Assembly: GCA_910580045.1 (NCBI GenBank)
Contig: CAJTXF010000006.1
Span: 1 to 64,000 of the forward strand
Length of the DNA: 64,000 nucleotides
Source of the DNA: an uncultured Eubacteriales bacterium
GTDB lineage: Bacteria > Bacillota > Clostridia > Oscillospirales > Acutalibacteraceae
Direction: 5' to 3'
The notes beneath the pieces were generated by a model. That model was not told the origin of the DNA and searched no databases. It saw only the letters and a list, made by a program, of their open reading frames with translations. The position numbers and the translations under genes were made by a program. Every line of letters begins with the position of its first letter. The first letter of the stretch is position 1. Below, in pieces: positions 1 to 9,274 of this stretch.

Positions 1-54
1 CCGCCCGTAGGGCGGGGGAACACAGATAATTATCTCTGTGGTTTGGACAATCCC
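1..54 (+). repeat. Dispersed GC-rich hairpin repeat, copy A (cut by window edge)
   Basis: A GC-rich stem (CCGCCC/GGGCGG) is followed by a second inverted motif (ACAGATAATTATCTCTGT) and ends in TTTGGACAATCCC. The same unit occurs in opposite orientation at 17868-17923 with only a few substitutions. It is non-coding, and its function is not recognised. Confidence 0.75.
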
Positions 55-70
55 CCTGCCTTTTCCTGAC

Positions 71-99
71 TTGACAAAACATCTGTCCAGGAGTAAAAT
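71..99 (+). promoter_or_regulatory. SigA-type promoter for prmA
   Basis: TTGACA (71-76), 17-base spacer, TAAAAT (94-99). The predicted start near 106 leaves a leader of about 195 nt before prmA, almost entirely occupied by the palindromic element at 117-279. Confidence 0.7.
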
Positions 100-116
100 G
101 ACTGAAATACCCATTA

Positions 117-279
117 AGAACCTGTATTCACAGTGGGTGGACAGCGAATGGGCGGTGATTTTCCCGCCATAGGACGGTAAATTTTCTTGCCAACCGCCAG
201 GTTGACGGCAAAAATTTCCCGCCCTCTGACGAAAAAATCCCTCGCCCCTGCGCTATCCTCCACTATGAATACAGGTTCT
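117..279. repeat. Long imperfect palindrome (MITE-like) in the prmA leader
   Basis: The outer arms AGAACCTGTATTCA (117-130) and its exact complement (266-279) bracket a segment that stays largely self-complementary to its centre near 198 (CAACC-GCCA-GGTTG). It could be a miniature inverted-repeat element or a structured leader RNA. No ORF was seen in it. Confidence 0.7.
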
Positions 280-301
280 AAGACCACGGGAGGGACACAG
301 C

Positions 302-1225
302 ATGAGCGAAAATTGGACGGAAATCAAAATTACGGTGCCTGCGGTTAAGGCTGAGACTGCCGGTAATATTGCCAATATGACAGTGCCCCATGGCATCTAT
401 ATTGAGGACTACTCAAATTTAGAAGAGGAAGCCATGGAGATTGCCCATATTGATTTAATTGACGAGGAACTGCTGGCCAAGGACCGGGAACACGCCATCA
501 TCCACATCTACATCAGCCCAGAGGATAACCCAGCCGAGGCAGTCTCTTTTTTGGAGGAACGTCTTCGGGCCTGTGGCGTTGCCTATACCATTGATTGTGC
601 GGACTGCGCCATGGACGACTGGCTGAACAACTGGAAGAAATACTTCAAGCCCATTCCTGTGGGAGAAAAGCTGCTGATTCGCCCTGTTTGGGAGGAGGAA
701 TTCGACTCTCAGGGCCGGGCAGTGCTGAATTTGGAGCCGGGCCTGGCCTTCGGCACTGGTACCCATGAGACCACCCGCCTGTGCCTGGAGCTGATTGAGC
801 GTTACCTCTCCCCTGACTCCAAACTGCTGGACGTGGGCTGCGGCAGCGGAATCCTCTCTGTAGCCGGGTTGCTGCTGGGAGCCAAGGAGGCCATTGGCAT
901 TGATATTGACGCACTGGCTGTAAAAACCGCCAAAGAGAATGCCCGCCTCAACAGCGTAGAGGAGCGGTTCACAGGCATATGCGGCGACTTGGCGTCCAAA
1001 ATCAGCGGACAGTTCCAGCTGGTGGCGGCTAACATTGTGGCGGATGTGGTCATTCAGCTCACCCAGGATGTGCCGCGCTTCCTGGCTCCGGACGGGGTGT
1101 ACATTATCAGCGGCATCATCGACACCCGAGAGGACGATGTGCTGGCCGCGCTGGCGGGGCGGTTCACGGTAATTGAGCGCAAAGAGGAGCGGGGCTGGGT
1201 GGCCATGGCCCTGCGGGCCTGCTGA
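302..1225 (+). CDS. prmA: Ribosomal protein L11 methyltransferase
   Basis: SAM-dependent methyltransferase that methylates lysines and the N-terminus of ribosomal protein L11 in the cytoplasm. The 307-residue length is normal for PrmA. The N-terminal substrate-recognition domain spans about residues 1-120. The family signature EPGLAFGTGTHETT is at 145-158, the SAM-binding glycine motif DVGCGSG at 177-183, and an ANIVAD motif lies downstream. GGGAGGG (288-294) sits seven bases before the ATG. It is followed 12 bases later by a cupin gene on the same strand, so the two are probably co-transcribed. In Firmicutes prmA often neighbours dnaJ or rsmE, but neither is visible here. Confidence 0.96.
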   Translation: MSENWTEIKITVPAVKAETAGNIANMTVPHGIYIEDYSNLEEEAMEIAHIDLIDEELLAKDREHAIIHIYISPEDNPAEAVSFLEERLRACGVAYTIDCADCAMDDWLNNWKKYFKPIPVGEKLLIRPVWEEEFDSQGRAVLNLEPGLAFGTGTHETTRLCLELIERYLSPDSKLLDVGCGSGILSVAGLLLGAKEAIGIDIDALAVKTAKENARLNSVEERFTGICGDLASKISGQFQLVAANIVADVVIQLTQDVPRFLAPDGVYIISGIIDTREDDVLAALAGRFTVIERKEERGWVAMALRAC

Positions 1226-1237
1226 GAGGGGGAAAAC

Positions 1238-1615
1238 ATGGAATTTATTCCGGCGGCGGAGATTACCGCTCTGAGCAACCCGGGAGTTATCTCCCGGCAG
1301 CTGCTGAACCCGGAGAACTCACAGAGTAAGCGGGTGACCATTACCGAGGTACATTTGGAGCCGGGCGCCTGCCAGCCACGGCATACCCACGAGAGCTCGG
1401 AGCAGATTTGGTACGCTTTGGCGGGAAGCGGCAGGCTGCTTTTAGCAGAAGGAGAGGAAAAACCCTTCCGGGCAGGAGATGTGGTGCGGTTCGCGGACGG
1501 AGACGTCCACGGCCTGGTGAACGACGGAGAGGCGGAGTTTTCCTATCTGTCTGTCACCGCGCCGCCTATCCACTTCGGGTACGCTTATCAGGACAAACTA
1601 ATCAGGAAAGGATGA
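1238..1615 (+). CDS. Single-domain cupin protein
   Basis: Small beta-barrel cupin of 125 residues. Cupin motif 1 is intact, with metal ligands His49, His51 and Glu55, and motif 2 supplies His91. It should therefore bind a divalent metal. The substrate cannot be told from sequence; such proteins may be isomerases, dioxygenases or sugar/ligand sensors. It lies between prmA and a double acetyltransferase gene, and its TGA overlaps the next start in an ATGA junction, indicating translational coupling. Cytoplasmic, with no signal peptide. Confidence 0.85.
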   Translation: MEFIPAAEITALSNPGVISRQLLNPENSQSKRVTITEVHLEPGACQPRHTHESSEQIWYALAGSGRLLLAEGEEKPFRAGDVVRFADGDVHGLVNDGEAEFSYLSVTAPPIHFGYAYQDKLIRKG

Positions 1616-2682
1616 ATGAAATGGACTTGTTTATCGAGACAGACCGGCTGCGGCTACGGCGCTGGCGTATGGAGGATTTGGAAGACTTCTACAACTACGC
1701 CAAAAATCCCGATGTTGGCCCCTGGGCGGGCTGGAAGCCCCATGAGAGTATAGAGGAATCCCGTGAGAGACTCACCCGCTGGGTTGAGGGCAAGGAGGAC
1801 GGCTTTGAGATAGCCCTGGAGCTCAAGGAAACCGGGAAGGCGATTGGCTCCATCGGCGTGATGGTCGACGGCCACCGCCCCAAAATTGAGGGCTGCAGAA
1901 GCATTGGCTATGTCCTAGGAAAGGACTACTGGGGCCAGGGGCTTATGAGCGAGGCTGTCCGGGCGGTGATGGACTATGTTTTCCAGGTAATGAAAGTGCG
2001 GCTGCTGACCATCAACCATTACACCATCAATGCGCGTTCCCGGCGGGTCATTGAGAAGTGCGGCTTTGTGTATGAGGGCACTCTGCGCAGCGGCAGCGCC
2101 ATCTACAACGGCGAGGAGCGGGACCTGTGCTGCTATTCCCTGCGGGCCTGGGAATATTGGTGTATGAGGGCCAAGGAGGCTGGATTCTCTCTGGCTCTGC
2201 CGGAAGAGGTGGATCGGGAGCAGCTGGAGGCCATGCAGAAGGAGTTTGTGGAGGGCGACAACGGCGATGTGACCCCCTTCATGCTGGACCCGAAAGGCAT
2301 GAGCTTTGAGCGCTGGATGGAGCGTACTGTGGCCTGGCGTTATGTGGTGCCCAAGCCCACCTATGCCAAGTCCACCCTGTATATTCTCACCAGCCAGAAG
2401 ACAGGCCCAGCGGGTGCGTTTGATTTGCGGCACTACCTGACCGAGCGGCTGATGAACGGGGGCGGGAACATTGGCTACGGCATCCGGCCCAGCCTGCGGG
2501 GTTGTCATTACGCGCCCTTCATGCTGGGGCTGGGCGTGGAAAAGGCCAAGGAGCTGGGCCTTGCAAAATCCCTTGTCTGCTGCGATGAAGACAACCCTGC
2601 CTCCGCCCGCACCATTGAGGACTGCGGCGGAAGGCTGGAAAACGTGGTGGACGGACTGCGGCGGTACTGGATTACCATATAG
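1612..2682 (+). CDS. Tandem GNAT acetyltransferase (RimJ/RimL-like plus second GNAT)
   Basis: 356 residues. The N-terminal half is a RimJ/RimL-type GNAT domain, opening with ETDRLRLRRW and carrying the acetyl-CoA loop region YWGQGLMSEA. The C-terminal half, from about residue 185, is a second GNAT-like domain resembling COG3981, with GYGIRPSLRG and a terminal DNPASARTIEDCGG segment. Each half has the length of a complete single-domain enzyme, so this looks like a gene fusion. The start at 1612 is preferred because AGGAAAGG lies at the right distance and overlaps the cupin stop (ATGA). Upstream in-frame starts lie inside the cupin gene. The acceptor substrate is unknown. Confidence 0.85.
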   Translation: MNEMDLFIETDRLRLRRWRMEDLEDFYNYAKNPDVGPWAGWKPHESIEESRERLTRWVEGKEDGFEIALELKETGKAIGSIGVMVDGHRPKIEGCRSIGYVLGKDYWGQGLMSEAVRAVMDYVFQVMKVRLLTINHYTINARSRRVIEKCGFVYEGTLRSGSAIYNGEERDLCCYSLRAWEYWCMRAKEAGFSLALPEEVDREQLEAMQKEFVEGDNGDVTPFMLDPKGMSFERWMERTVAWRYVVPKPTYAKSTLYILTSQKTGPAGAFDLRHYLTERLMNGGGNIGYGIRPSLRGCHYAPFMLGLGVEKAKELGLAKSLVCCDEDNPASARTIEDCGGRLENVVDGLRRYWITI

Positions 2683-2692
2683 CAAGCACGTG

Positions 2693-2725
2693 AAAAGGCC
2701 AGGAGCTTTACGCTCCCGGCCTTTT
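2693..2725. terminator. Bidirectional intrinsic terminator
   Basis: Stem AAAAGGCCaGGAGC / GCTCCCGGCCTTTT with a five-base loop. It lies between convergent genes (double GNAT on plus, hydrolase on minus) and has T-rich tails in both directions. Confidence 0.85.
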
Positions 2726-2742
2726 CTGTTTTGATTAAAATA

Positions 2743-3438
2743 TCAGATTTTATCGCGGTACCAGTTCTGGACAAGCTGACTGTCCCCTTCGCCCATAAAG
2801 GCATGTTCCTTGCCAGGAGCTATGGTCAAATCACAGCTATACCTCTCTGTAAAACACTGGATAACCTTCTCTGACTGGAACCAGTCGCTTCCTCCATACA
2901 GAATTGCCGTGGAAATCCTCCAGTCTGTAATGGGATTCTCCTTTACAAACTGATAGTAGTCCCAGCGCAGTGGGTCAATGGGGTTGGGTATGACTCCCTT
3001 CTCCCAAAGCTCCCCCTCGGTCACGCCAAACTCATCCATCATCCGGCGGATTAGGAACTCCATGTCCACAACCGGCGACTGGAACAGGCACTTCCTGAAG
3101 GGCATATCCTGATAAGCATACAAACTGAAAAAAGCACCCAGGCTCCCAGCGTAAAGGGAAACAGCTTTCCAGTGAGCAAAGGCATATTCCGCAATCGTTT
3201 TCAAATCCCTGGGGCCGTTCCAAATGTCGCAGGGGTATTCCTGGTCTCCTGAGCGCTCTCCATGCTCGGGCAAGTCGAAGCTCAAAGTCTGATAGCCCTT
3301 TTCCCCGGCAATCATGGCAAAATCCTCCGCGAACTCTTTGCGGGACATTTTTCCGTGAACATGGACATAAACCTTATCTGACGCTCTGCCCCAGATAAGC
3401 GCCGGGATGCCGTCTATTTCAAGTCTCCGGACCTCCAT
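2743..3438 (-). CDS. Alpha/beta hydrolase
   Basis: 231-residue serine hydrolase of the alpha/beta fold. The likely nucleophile is Ser99 in AGSLGA, a GxSxG variant with Ala at the first position. A late Asp in LYGGSDWF and a His in GKEHAFMG complete a plausible triad, and the HGKMSR segment near residue 29 fits the oxyanion loop. The natural ester or amide substrate is unknown. It starts one base after the glnS stop and is the last gene of the gltX-GNAT-glnS-hydrolase operon, ahead of the terminator at 2693-2725. No signal peptide, so it is cytoplasmic. Confidence 0.85.
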   Translation of the reverse strand: MEVRRLEIDGIPALIWGRASDKVYVHVHGKMSRKEFAEDFAMIAGEKGYQTLSFDLPEHGERSGDQEYPCDIWNGPRDLKTIAEYAFAHWKAVSLYAGSLGAFFSLYAYQDMPFRKCLFQSPVVDMEFLIRRMMDEFGVTEGELWEKGVIPNPIDPLRWDYYQFVKENPITDWRISTAILYGGSDWFQSEKVIQCFTERYSCDLTIAPGKEHAFMGEGDSQLVQNWYRDKI

Positions 3439-3439
3439 A

Positions 3440-5134
<1,695 letters not shown>

Positions 5135-5158
5135 GGCAAAAACCTCGCTTCTGAATTT

Positions 5159-5665
5159 CTATTGTTTTTTCGAGCAGTACACACAGCGGTATGTGTGCCC
5201 CCGATAGGCAATCTCTTCTTCCCGGTCCAGCCGGACCATGCCGCATTTCTCCATCACCCGGAGGCTGGCAAGGTTTGTGTCAAAGGCGCCCGCCACTACC
5301 TCCTCCACCCCTTGGGCGAACAGGACGTCCATCATGGCCCCAAAGGCCTCGGTGGCGAAGCCCCGACCGTACCAGCGGGGATGAAAGGCATAGCCCATCT
5401 CCACCTTGCCGCCGGATATCTCCACATCGTGGAGAAGTCCGGCCAGTTCACCCTGAAAATAGACCCCAGCCCCATAGTGCCCCTCAGACAGAGAGCATTC
5501 CTTCAAGCGCTGGAACAGCCTGTCCCCTATCTCCTTGCTGGTGATGTCCGGCACCATGTAAGTCTTCTTCACGGTGTCGTTTTGCAGAATCTCCACCACC
5601 GCGTCCCTGTCGGAATCGGAAAGAGGGTGCAATTCCAAACGTTCTGTCTGTATGGGCCTCATCAC
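5159..5665 (-). CDS. GNAT family acetyltransferase (RimJ-like)
   Basis: 168-residue single-domain GNAT enzyme. It opens with the RimJ/L-type TERLELHPL strand, has the acetyl-CoA pyrophosphate loop in RWYGRGFATEAF, and ends with the typical NLASLRVMEKCGM helix. The start overlaps the gltX stop in an ATGA arrangement, so translation is coupled. Its place between the two synthetase genes is conserved-looking but gives no clear substrate; ribosomal proteins, small amines and antibiotics are all possible. Confidence 0.85.
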   Translation of the reverse strand: MMRPIQTERLELHPLSDSDRDAVVEILQNDTVKKTYMVPDITSKEIGDRLFQRLKECSLSEGHYGAGVYFQGELAGLLHDVEISGGKVEMGYAFHPRWYGRGFATEAFGAMMDVLFAQGVEEVVAGAFDTNLASLRVMEKCGMVRLDREEEIAYRGHTYRCVYCSKKQ

Positions 5666-7107
5666 AGCTTCTCCAATCCGGCCCGCAGACGGCGGAGCGC
5701 TTCGTCACGGCCCAAGACTGCCAGTATCTCCATCGCCCCGCCCGGGGTGACCAGGGTGCCCGCGGCGGCAATACGCACGGGCCACAGCAGAGTGCCGTTC
5801 TTTACTTCCAGCCTGGCGGCCAGGTCAATCAACGCAGTATGAATGGTATTCAGCTCCCACCGGGGGAGCTGCTCCAGTACCTCCAGCGCCGCCCGGAGCA
5901 TTTGGGGAGAGTTCTCCAGGTTGGTCTTTGATTTCTTGTTCACAAAGAAGTCCGCCGGATACTCCGGCAGCTCTTTGAAGAAGCCTAGCAGGCCGGGTAT
6001 CTCGTTGAACTTAGTGAGCCGGGCCCGGAGGATGGAATCCAGCACCTCCCAGGGCTTGTCCTCTTCCCCAAAGACCTCCTTATAATAAGGCATGGCATGG
6101 GCGCGGAAGTCTTCCTCCCCCATGACCTTAATATACTCACCGTTGAACCAGTTCAGCTTGTCGTAATCAAACACAGCCGGAGACTTGCTGATTCGCTCCA
6201 CGGAGAAATTCTCTACCAGCTCCTGCAGGGTGAAAATCTCCTGGTTGTCCTTAGGTGCCCAGCCCAGAAGGGCAATATAGTTGGTGATGACCTGAGGCAG
6301 ATAGCCGTCGTTCACCAGGCCTTCGAAGCTGGTAGAGCCATGGCGCTTGGAGAGTTTCGAGGTAGAGCCATCCTCGTTCTTGCCCATAATGAGGGGCAGG
6401 TGAATATAGGTGGGCTGTTCCCATCCCAGGGCGCTGTAGAGCAGCTGGTACTTTGGGGTACTGGTCAAGTACTCGCAGCCCCGCACCACATGGGTGATAT
6501 TCATCAGATGATCGTCAATGACATTGGCAAAATTATAGGTAGGATAGCCATCGGCTTTTATCAGCACCTGGTCCTCAATTTCTTTATTCTCAATGGTAAT
6601 TTCCCCGAATACTGTGTCCGTAAAGCTGGTGGAACCAGTCAAGGGCACCTTCTGCCGAATCACATAGGGCATGCCCGCATCCAACAGACGTTGGATTTCC
6701 TCCTTGGGCAAATCCCGGCAGTGGCGGTCATAGCCGCCAAAGCTGTCCTCTGCCTTCAGGCTCTCCAGCCGCTCCTTGGTGCAGAAGCAGTAATAGGCCT
6801 TGCCCTCCTGTACCAGCTGCTCCGCGTAGGGCTTATAGGTATCCAGCCGCTGGCTTTGGATATAGGGTCCATACTCACCGCCCACATCCGGGCCCTCGTC
6901 ATGCTTGAGGCCCACTTGCTCCAGGGTCCGGTAGATTACATCCACCGCGCCCTCCACATAGCGCCCTTGGTCCGTATCTTCCAGACGAAGCACAAAGGTT
7001 CCCCTCTGGCATTTGGCCACCAGATACTCATACAGCGCGGTGCGCAGATTGCCCACATGCATAAACCCAGTAGGACTGGGAGCATATCTTGTTCTGACAG
7101 TACTCAT
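5662..7107 (-). CDS. gltX: Glutamyl-tRNA synthetase
   Basis: Class I synthetase of 481 residues that attaches glutamate to tRNA-Glu. The signature PSPTGFMHVGNLRTALY carries the HIGH-like HVGN at 17-20, and the KMSKS loop is KLSKR at 251-255. The start at 7107 is chosen because AAGAGGTAAGGA lies just upstream and the protein then begins MSTVRTRYAPSP as usual for the family; the longer frame has no ribosome binding site. It is the first gene of a four-gene operon with a promoter at 7142-7170. Because glnS is also present, GltX is probably discriminating. Confidence 0.97.
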   Translation of the reverse strand: MSTVRTRYAPSPTGFMHVGNLRTALYEYLVAKCQRGTFVLRLEDTDQGRYVEGAVDVIYRTLEQVGLKHDEGPDVGGEYGPYIQSQRLDTYKPYAEQLVQEGKAYYCFCTKERLESLKAEDSFGGYDRHCRDLPKEEIQRLLDAGMPYVIRQKVPLTGSTSFTDTVFGEITIENKEIEDQVLIKADGYPTYNFANVIDDHLMNITHVVRGCEYLTSTPKYQLLYSALGWEQPTYIHLPLIMGKNEDGSTSKLSKRHGSTSFEGLVNDGYLPQVITNYIALLGWAPKDNQEIFTLQELVENFSVERISKSPAVFDYDKLNWFNGEYIKVMGEEDFRAHAMPYYKEVFGEEDKPWEVLDSILRARLTKFNEIPGLLGFFKELPEYPADFFVNKKSKTNLENSPQMLRAALEVLEQLPRWELNTIHTALIDLAARLEVKNGTLLWPVRIAAAGTLVTPGGAMEILAVLGRDEALRRLRAGLEKL

Positions 7108-7141
7108 ATCCTTACCTCTTTCTTCAAATAGGTTTCCTATT

Positions 7142-7170
7142 ATTTTACAACATAACAGCCGCCTTGGCAA
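7142..7170 (-). promoter_or_regulatory. Promoter of the gltX operon
   Basis: On the minus strand TTGCCA (7165-7170), 17-base spacer, TAAAAT (7142-7147), about 35 bases upstream of gltX. Confidence 0.6.
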
Positions 7171-7178
7171 GCAAAAAA

Positions 7179-7688
7179 TCAGATATAGAAGGCTCTTCCG
7201 AGAATTTCCGTCTTTCTGTCCCGGCGGTTCTCCCCAAACTCCTTGCGCAGGGTGAGCAGGCTGACGCTGTCATACCCTAGCCGGTAGTAAAGCCGCATGG
7301 CCGCCTCATTTCGAGGCGACACATCCATGCACAGCGCCGTATAGCCAGGGCGGGCGGCCACAATTGCCTCTGCCTGGCCAATCGCCGCTGACCCAATGCC
7401 CTGTCCCCGCAGCTGAGGGCGGACGTACAAATCCTCAATCCAAGCCACCTGGTCTCCCCGGTACCTCAGCCTCAGAAACCCGGCATAACCTCCATCGCGC
7501 AATATGGCATATAGGGCGCTGCAGTCCTGCTGCCAGTCTTTTAGTATTTCCGCGGCCTCCTGCTCCGCCTGCTGGTGCTCTTCCTCCGGGGCTTCCACCA
7601 GGCCGCTGTGGAACGCGAAGAAATCCACGATATCCATCTTTACTTCCTGGGCAAAAGCGGCATTGTATTCTATCAAATCAATATTCAT
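7179..7688 (-). CDS. GNAT family acetyltransferase
   Basis: 169-residue GNAT protein. The central strand IEDLYVRPQLRGQGIGSAAI contains the canonical R/Q-G-x-G-I/S acetyl-CoA loop. The C-terminal part shows the usual NEAAMRLYYRLGYDSV helix and strand. GGGAGAA precedes the ATG at a good distance. It lies upstream of gltX on the same strand, but gltX has its own promoter. The substrate cannot be assigned. Confidence 0.85.
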   Translation of the reverse strand: MNIDLIEYNAAFAQEVKMDIVDFFAFHSGLVEAPEEEHQQAEQEAAEILKDWQQDCSALYAILRDGGYAGFLRLRYRGDQVAWIEDLYVRPQLRGQGIGSAAIGQAEAIVAARPGYTALCMDVSPRNEAAMRLYYRLGYDSVSLLTLRKEFGENRRDRKTEILGRAFYI

Positions 7689-7772
7689 TTTGGATTCTCC
7701 CTACTGTTTAATGCTATCTATATCAAAACAGCCCGTCCGGCGGGGACCTCTCCCCCTCTGCCGGAAATAATT

Positions 7773-7912
7773 CAGCCGTCCTGGGGCTATTAAATAGTAA
7801 ACACACTTTGAAATCGGTGTATGCCGATTTCAAAGCAAGCAGCTTCGCTGCTTGTTCAAAAGAAGCAATTTGCTTCTTTTGAACTGTGTTAACTATACCC
7901 GCAGGACGGCTG
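7773..7912. repeat. Palindromic MITE-like element, about 140 bp
   Basis: Outer arms CAGCCGTCCTG (7773-7783) and CAGGACGGCTG (7902-7912) are exact complements. Inside are inverted ends ATAGTAAACACA (7794) and TGTGTTAACTAT (to 7896), then hairpins GAAATCGG/CCGATTTC, AGCAGC/GCTGCT and AAAAGAAGCAA/TTGCTTCTTTT. The ends match those of the element at 13602-13728. It lies between two leftward genes; a 76-codon frame across it is not credible. Confidence 0.75.
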
Positions 7913-7984
7913 ATTGTCAAGTATTTCACCACTGTATCCGACTGCTTTTCCAAGAGAACAAGTCTGGAATAAACCGGCGGACCG

Positions 7985-8872
7985 CTACTGCACCCCCTGG
8001 TCCTTTAGATACTGCACATATTCCTCTAGACACATATCCAGCCGCTCCATCTCCTGAGCGTGCTCTTTGCCCACATAGCGGTAGTGCCAGCTTTCGTTGT
8101 CAATGCCCGTATACTCCACTTTATCCGCACGGTAGCGCTGTACAAAGCCGTATTCCGCCGCATGTTCTTTGAGCCATTTGTAGGCCTCTGTCTCCTCAAA
8201 ACCATCGTCCACATTATTCAAATCCACCACAAGTCCAGTGTGGTGTTCACTGTAGCCCGGGGGATTGATGGTGCGCAGAGAGTACTCTCTGGCCTCCTCC
8301 TCTGACATCCCGTCATTCTCCATATGCTGCTGAATCTCCCGGTTCAAAATACGCTCCTGGTCTTCCACGCTGCGATAGCCGGAGGCTACCCACAGTGTGA
8401 TGCCATCATTTTCTGCCGCCAAAAACATCCCGTTTAAGTCATTATAGATTCGGATGTCCACTGTCTCCTCACCAATAAAATTAGGAGTTACCTGCCATCC
8501 CTCTGGAAGGGGCACCTCATAGTTTACCAGTACCAGTAATGGGTCCGAAAGCTGCTGAAAGTCCGCGCCAGCCTGTACAGCAGCGGTTCCGCCAGCAGTC
8601 TGGAGCGCCCCTCGGTTCAGTGTCTGAGAGCCCGCCCTATTATCTCCTGCCAGGGCTGTGTCTGGCTCCGCCGCCATACCCGTACTCCATATGGCGAAAA
8701 TCACCATCGTCATGCAGAGAACCATGGCCCCAATAACAACCAGTGCCCCTACTCCCTCTCTCTTCCTCTTCTCTTTTGCAGCCGGAGTTCTGCGATTGCT
8801 CTCTCCCGCGCTCTTCACCCGGCCTCTGGAAGATGTGGATGAAACTTGTCTGCCATTTCTTTCTCTTGTCAT
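7985..8872 (-). CDS. Membrane-anchored D-alanyl-D-alanine carboxypeptidase (VanY/DdpX-like, M15)
   Basis: 295 residues. Zinc peptidase that trims the terminal D-Ala of peptidoglycan stem peptides outside the cell. A basic N-terminus is followed by one membrane segment (about 41-62), leaving the catalytic domain extracellular. The M15 motif SEHHTGLVVD gives zinc ligands His210 and Asp217, and His263 in ESWHYRYV completes the site; SGYRS lies upstream. The start at 8872 is set by AGGGTGAG, and the longer frame lacks one. The M15 family is known both for cell-wall maturation and for glycopeptide resistance, but no other van gene is adjacent. Promoter at 9143-9172. Confidence 0.88.
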   Translation of the reverse strand: MTRERNGRQVSSTSSRGRVKSAGESNRRTPAAKEKRKREGVGALVVIGAMVLCMTMVIFAIWSTGMAAEPDTALAGDNRAGSQTLNRGALQTAGGTAAVQAGADFQQLSDPLLVLVNYEVPLPEGWQVTPNFIGEETVDIRIYNDLNGMFLAAENDGITLWVASGYRSVEDQERILNREIQQHMENDGMSEEEAREYSLRTINPPGYSEHHTGLVVDLNNVDDGFEETEAYKWLKEHAAEYGFVQRYRADKVEYTGIDNESWHYRYVGKEHAQEMERLDMCLEEYVQYLKDQGVQ

Positions 8873-8961
8873 TTTACTCACCCTTTCTGGAATCTTTTCA
8901 TAGAATAGGGAGGGTGCGGAGCAAGGCCTTTCGAATTCAGCCCCACAGCCCTGAAAATTCC

Positions 8962-8991
8962 TTGACAGAAAAGGCCTGGGGACCGTATAAT
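8962..8991 (+). promoter_or_regulatory. Consensus promoter, plus strand, antisense to the carboxypeptidase leader
   Basis: TTGACA (8962-8967), 18-base spacer, TATAAT (8986-8991). It points toward the C26 peptidase gene 280 bases away and overlaps the untranslated leader of the divergent carboxypeptidase. Confidence 0.6.
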
Positions 8992-9142
8992 GAAACCATG
9001 CTCGGCAGCGGCTCTCCATCCTGACTCTTTCCTGTCTACGAGAATTAGACGGGGCAAGGAAGCAGAAGGAAAGCAAATTGTTCGTGAGTTTACATAATAT
9101 TCATATTTTGTTTAAGATGAACCTGTCTACTGATTCTCCATT

Positions 9143-9172
9143 ATTATACAAGATGCCCCAGAGTAAAGTCAA
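9143..9172 (-). promoter_or_regulatory. Promoter for the M15 carboxypeptidase
   Basis: On the minus strand TTGACT (9167-9172), 18-base spacer, TATAAT (9143-9148). It implies a leader of about 260 nt. The remaining sequence between 8873 and 9274 shows no gene. Confidence 0.6.
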
Positions 9173-9274
9173 CCGGACTTCTATAAACATTTCATTTTCA
9201 AGCGAATTTTCGTCCTGCATTTTTCCAGCCTTTTTGACAGAATCCTGCAAAATTCTAACACATAGGAGCGTTTT

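Noticed and set aside
6097..7131. Long plus-strand open frame opposite gltX
   Set aside because: Antisense shadow produced by GC-rich codon use, without any recognisable domain.
7723..7953. 76-codon frame across the palindromic element
   Set aside because: It is made from the inverted repeats and runs through both arms; no binding site.
7985..8872. Idea that the VanY-like gene with the VanRS-like pair forms a vancomycin-resistance cluster
   Set aside because: They are 51 kb apart, and no vanH, vanA/B ligase or vanX gene is present in the window.
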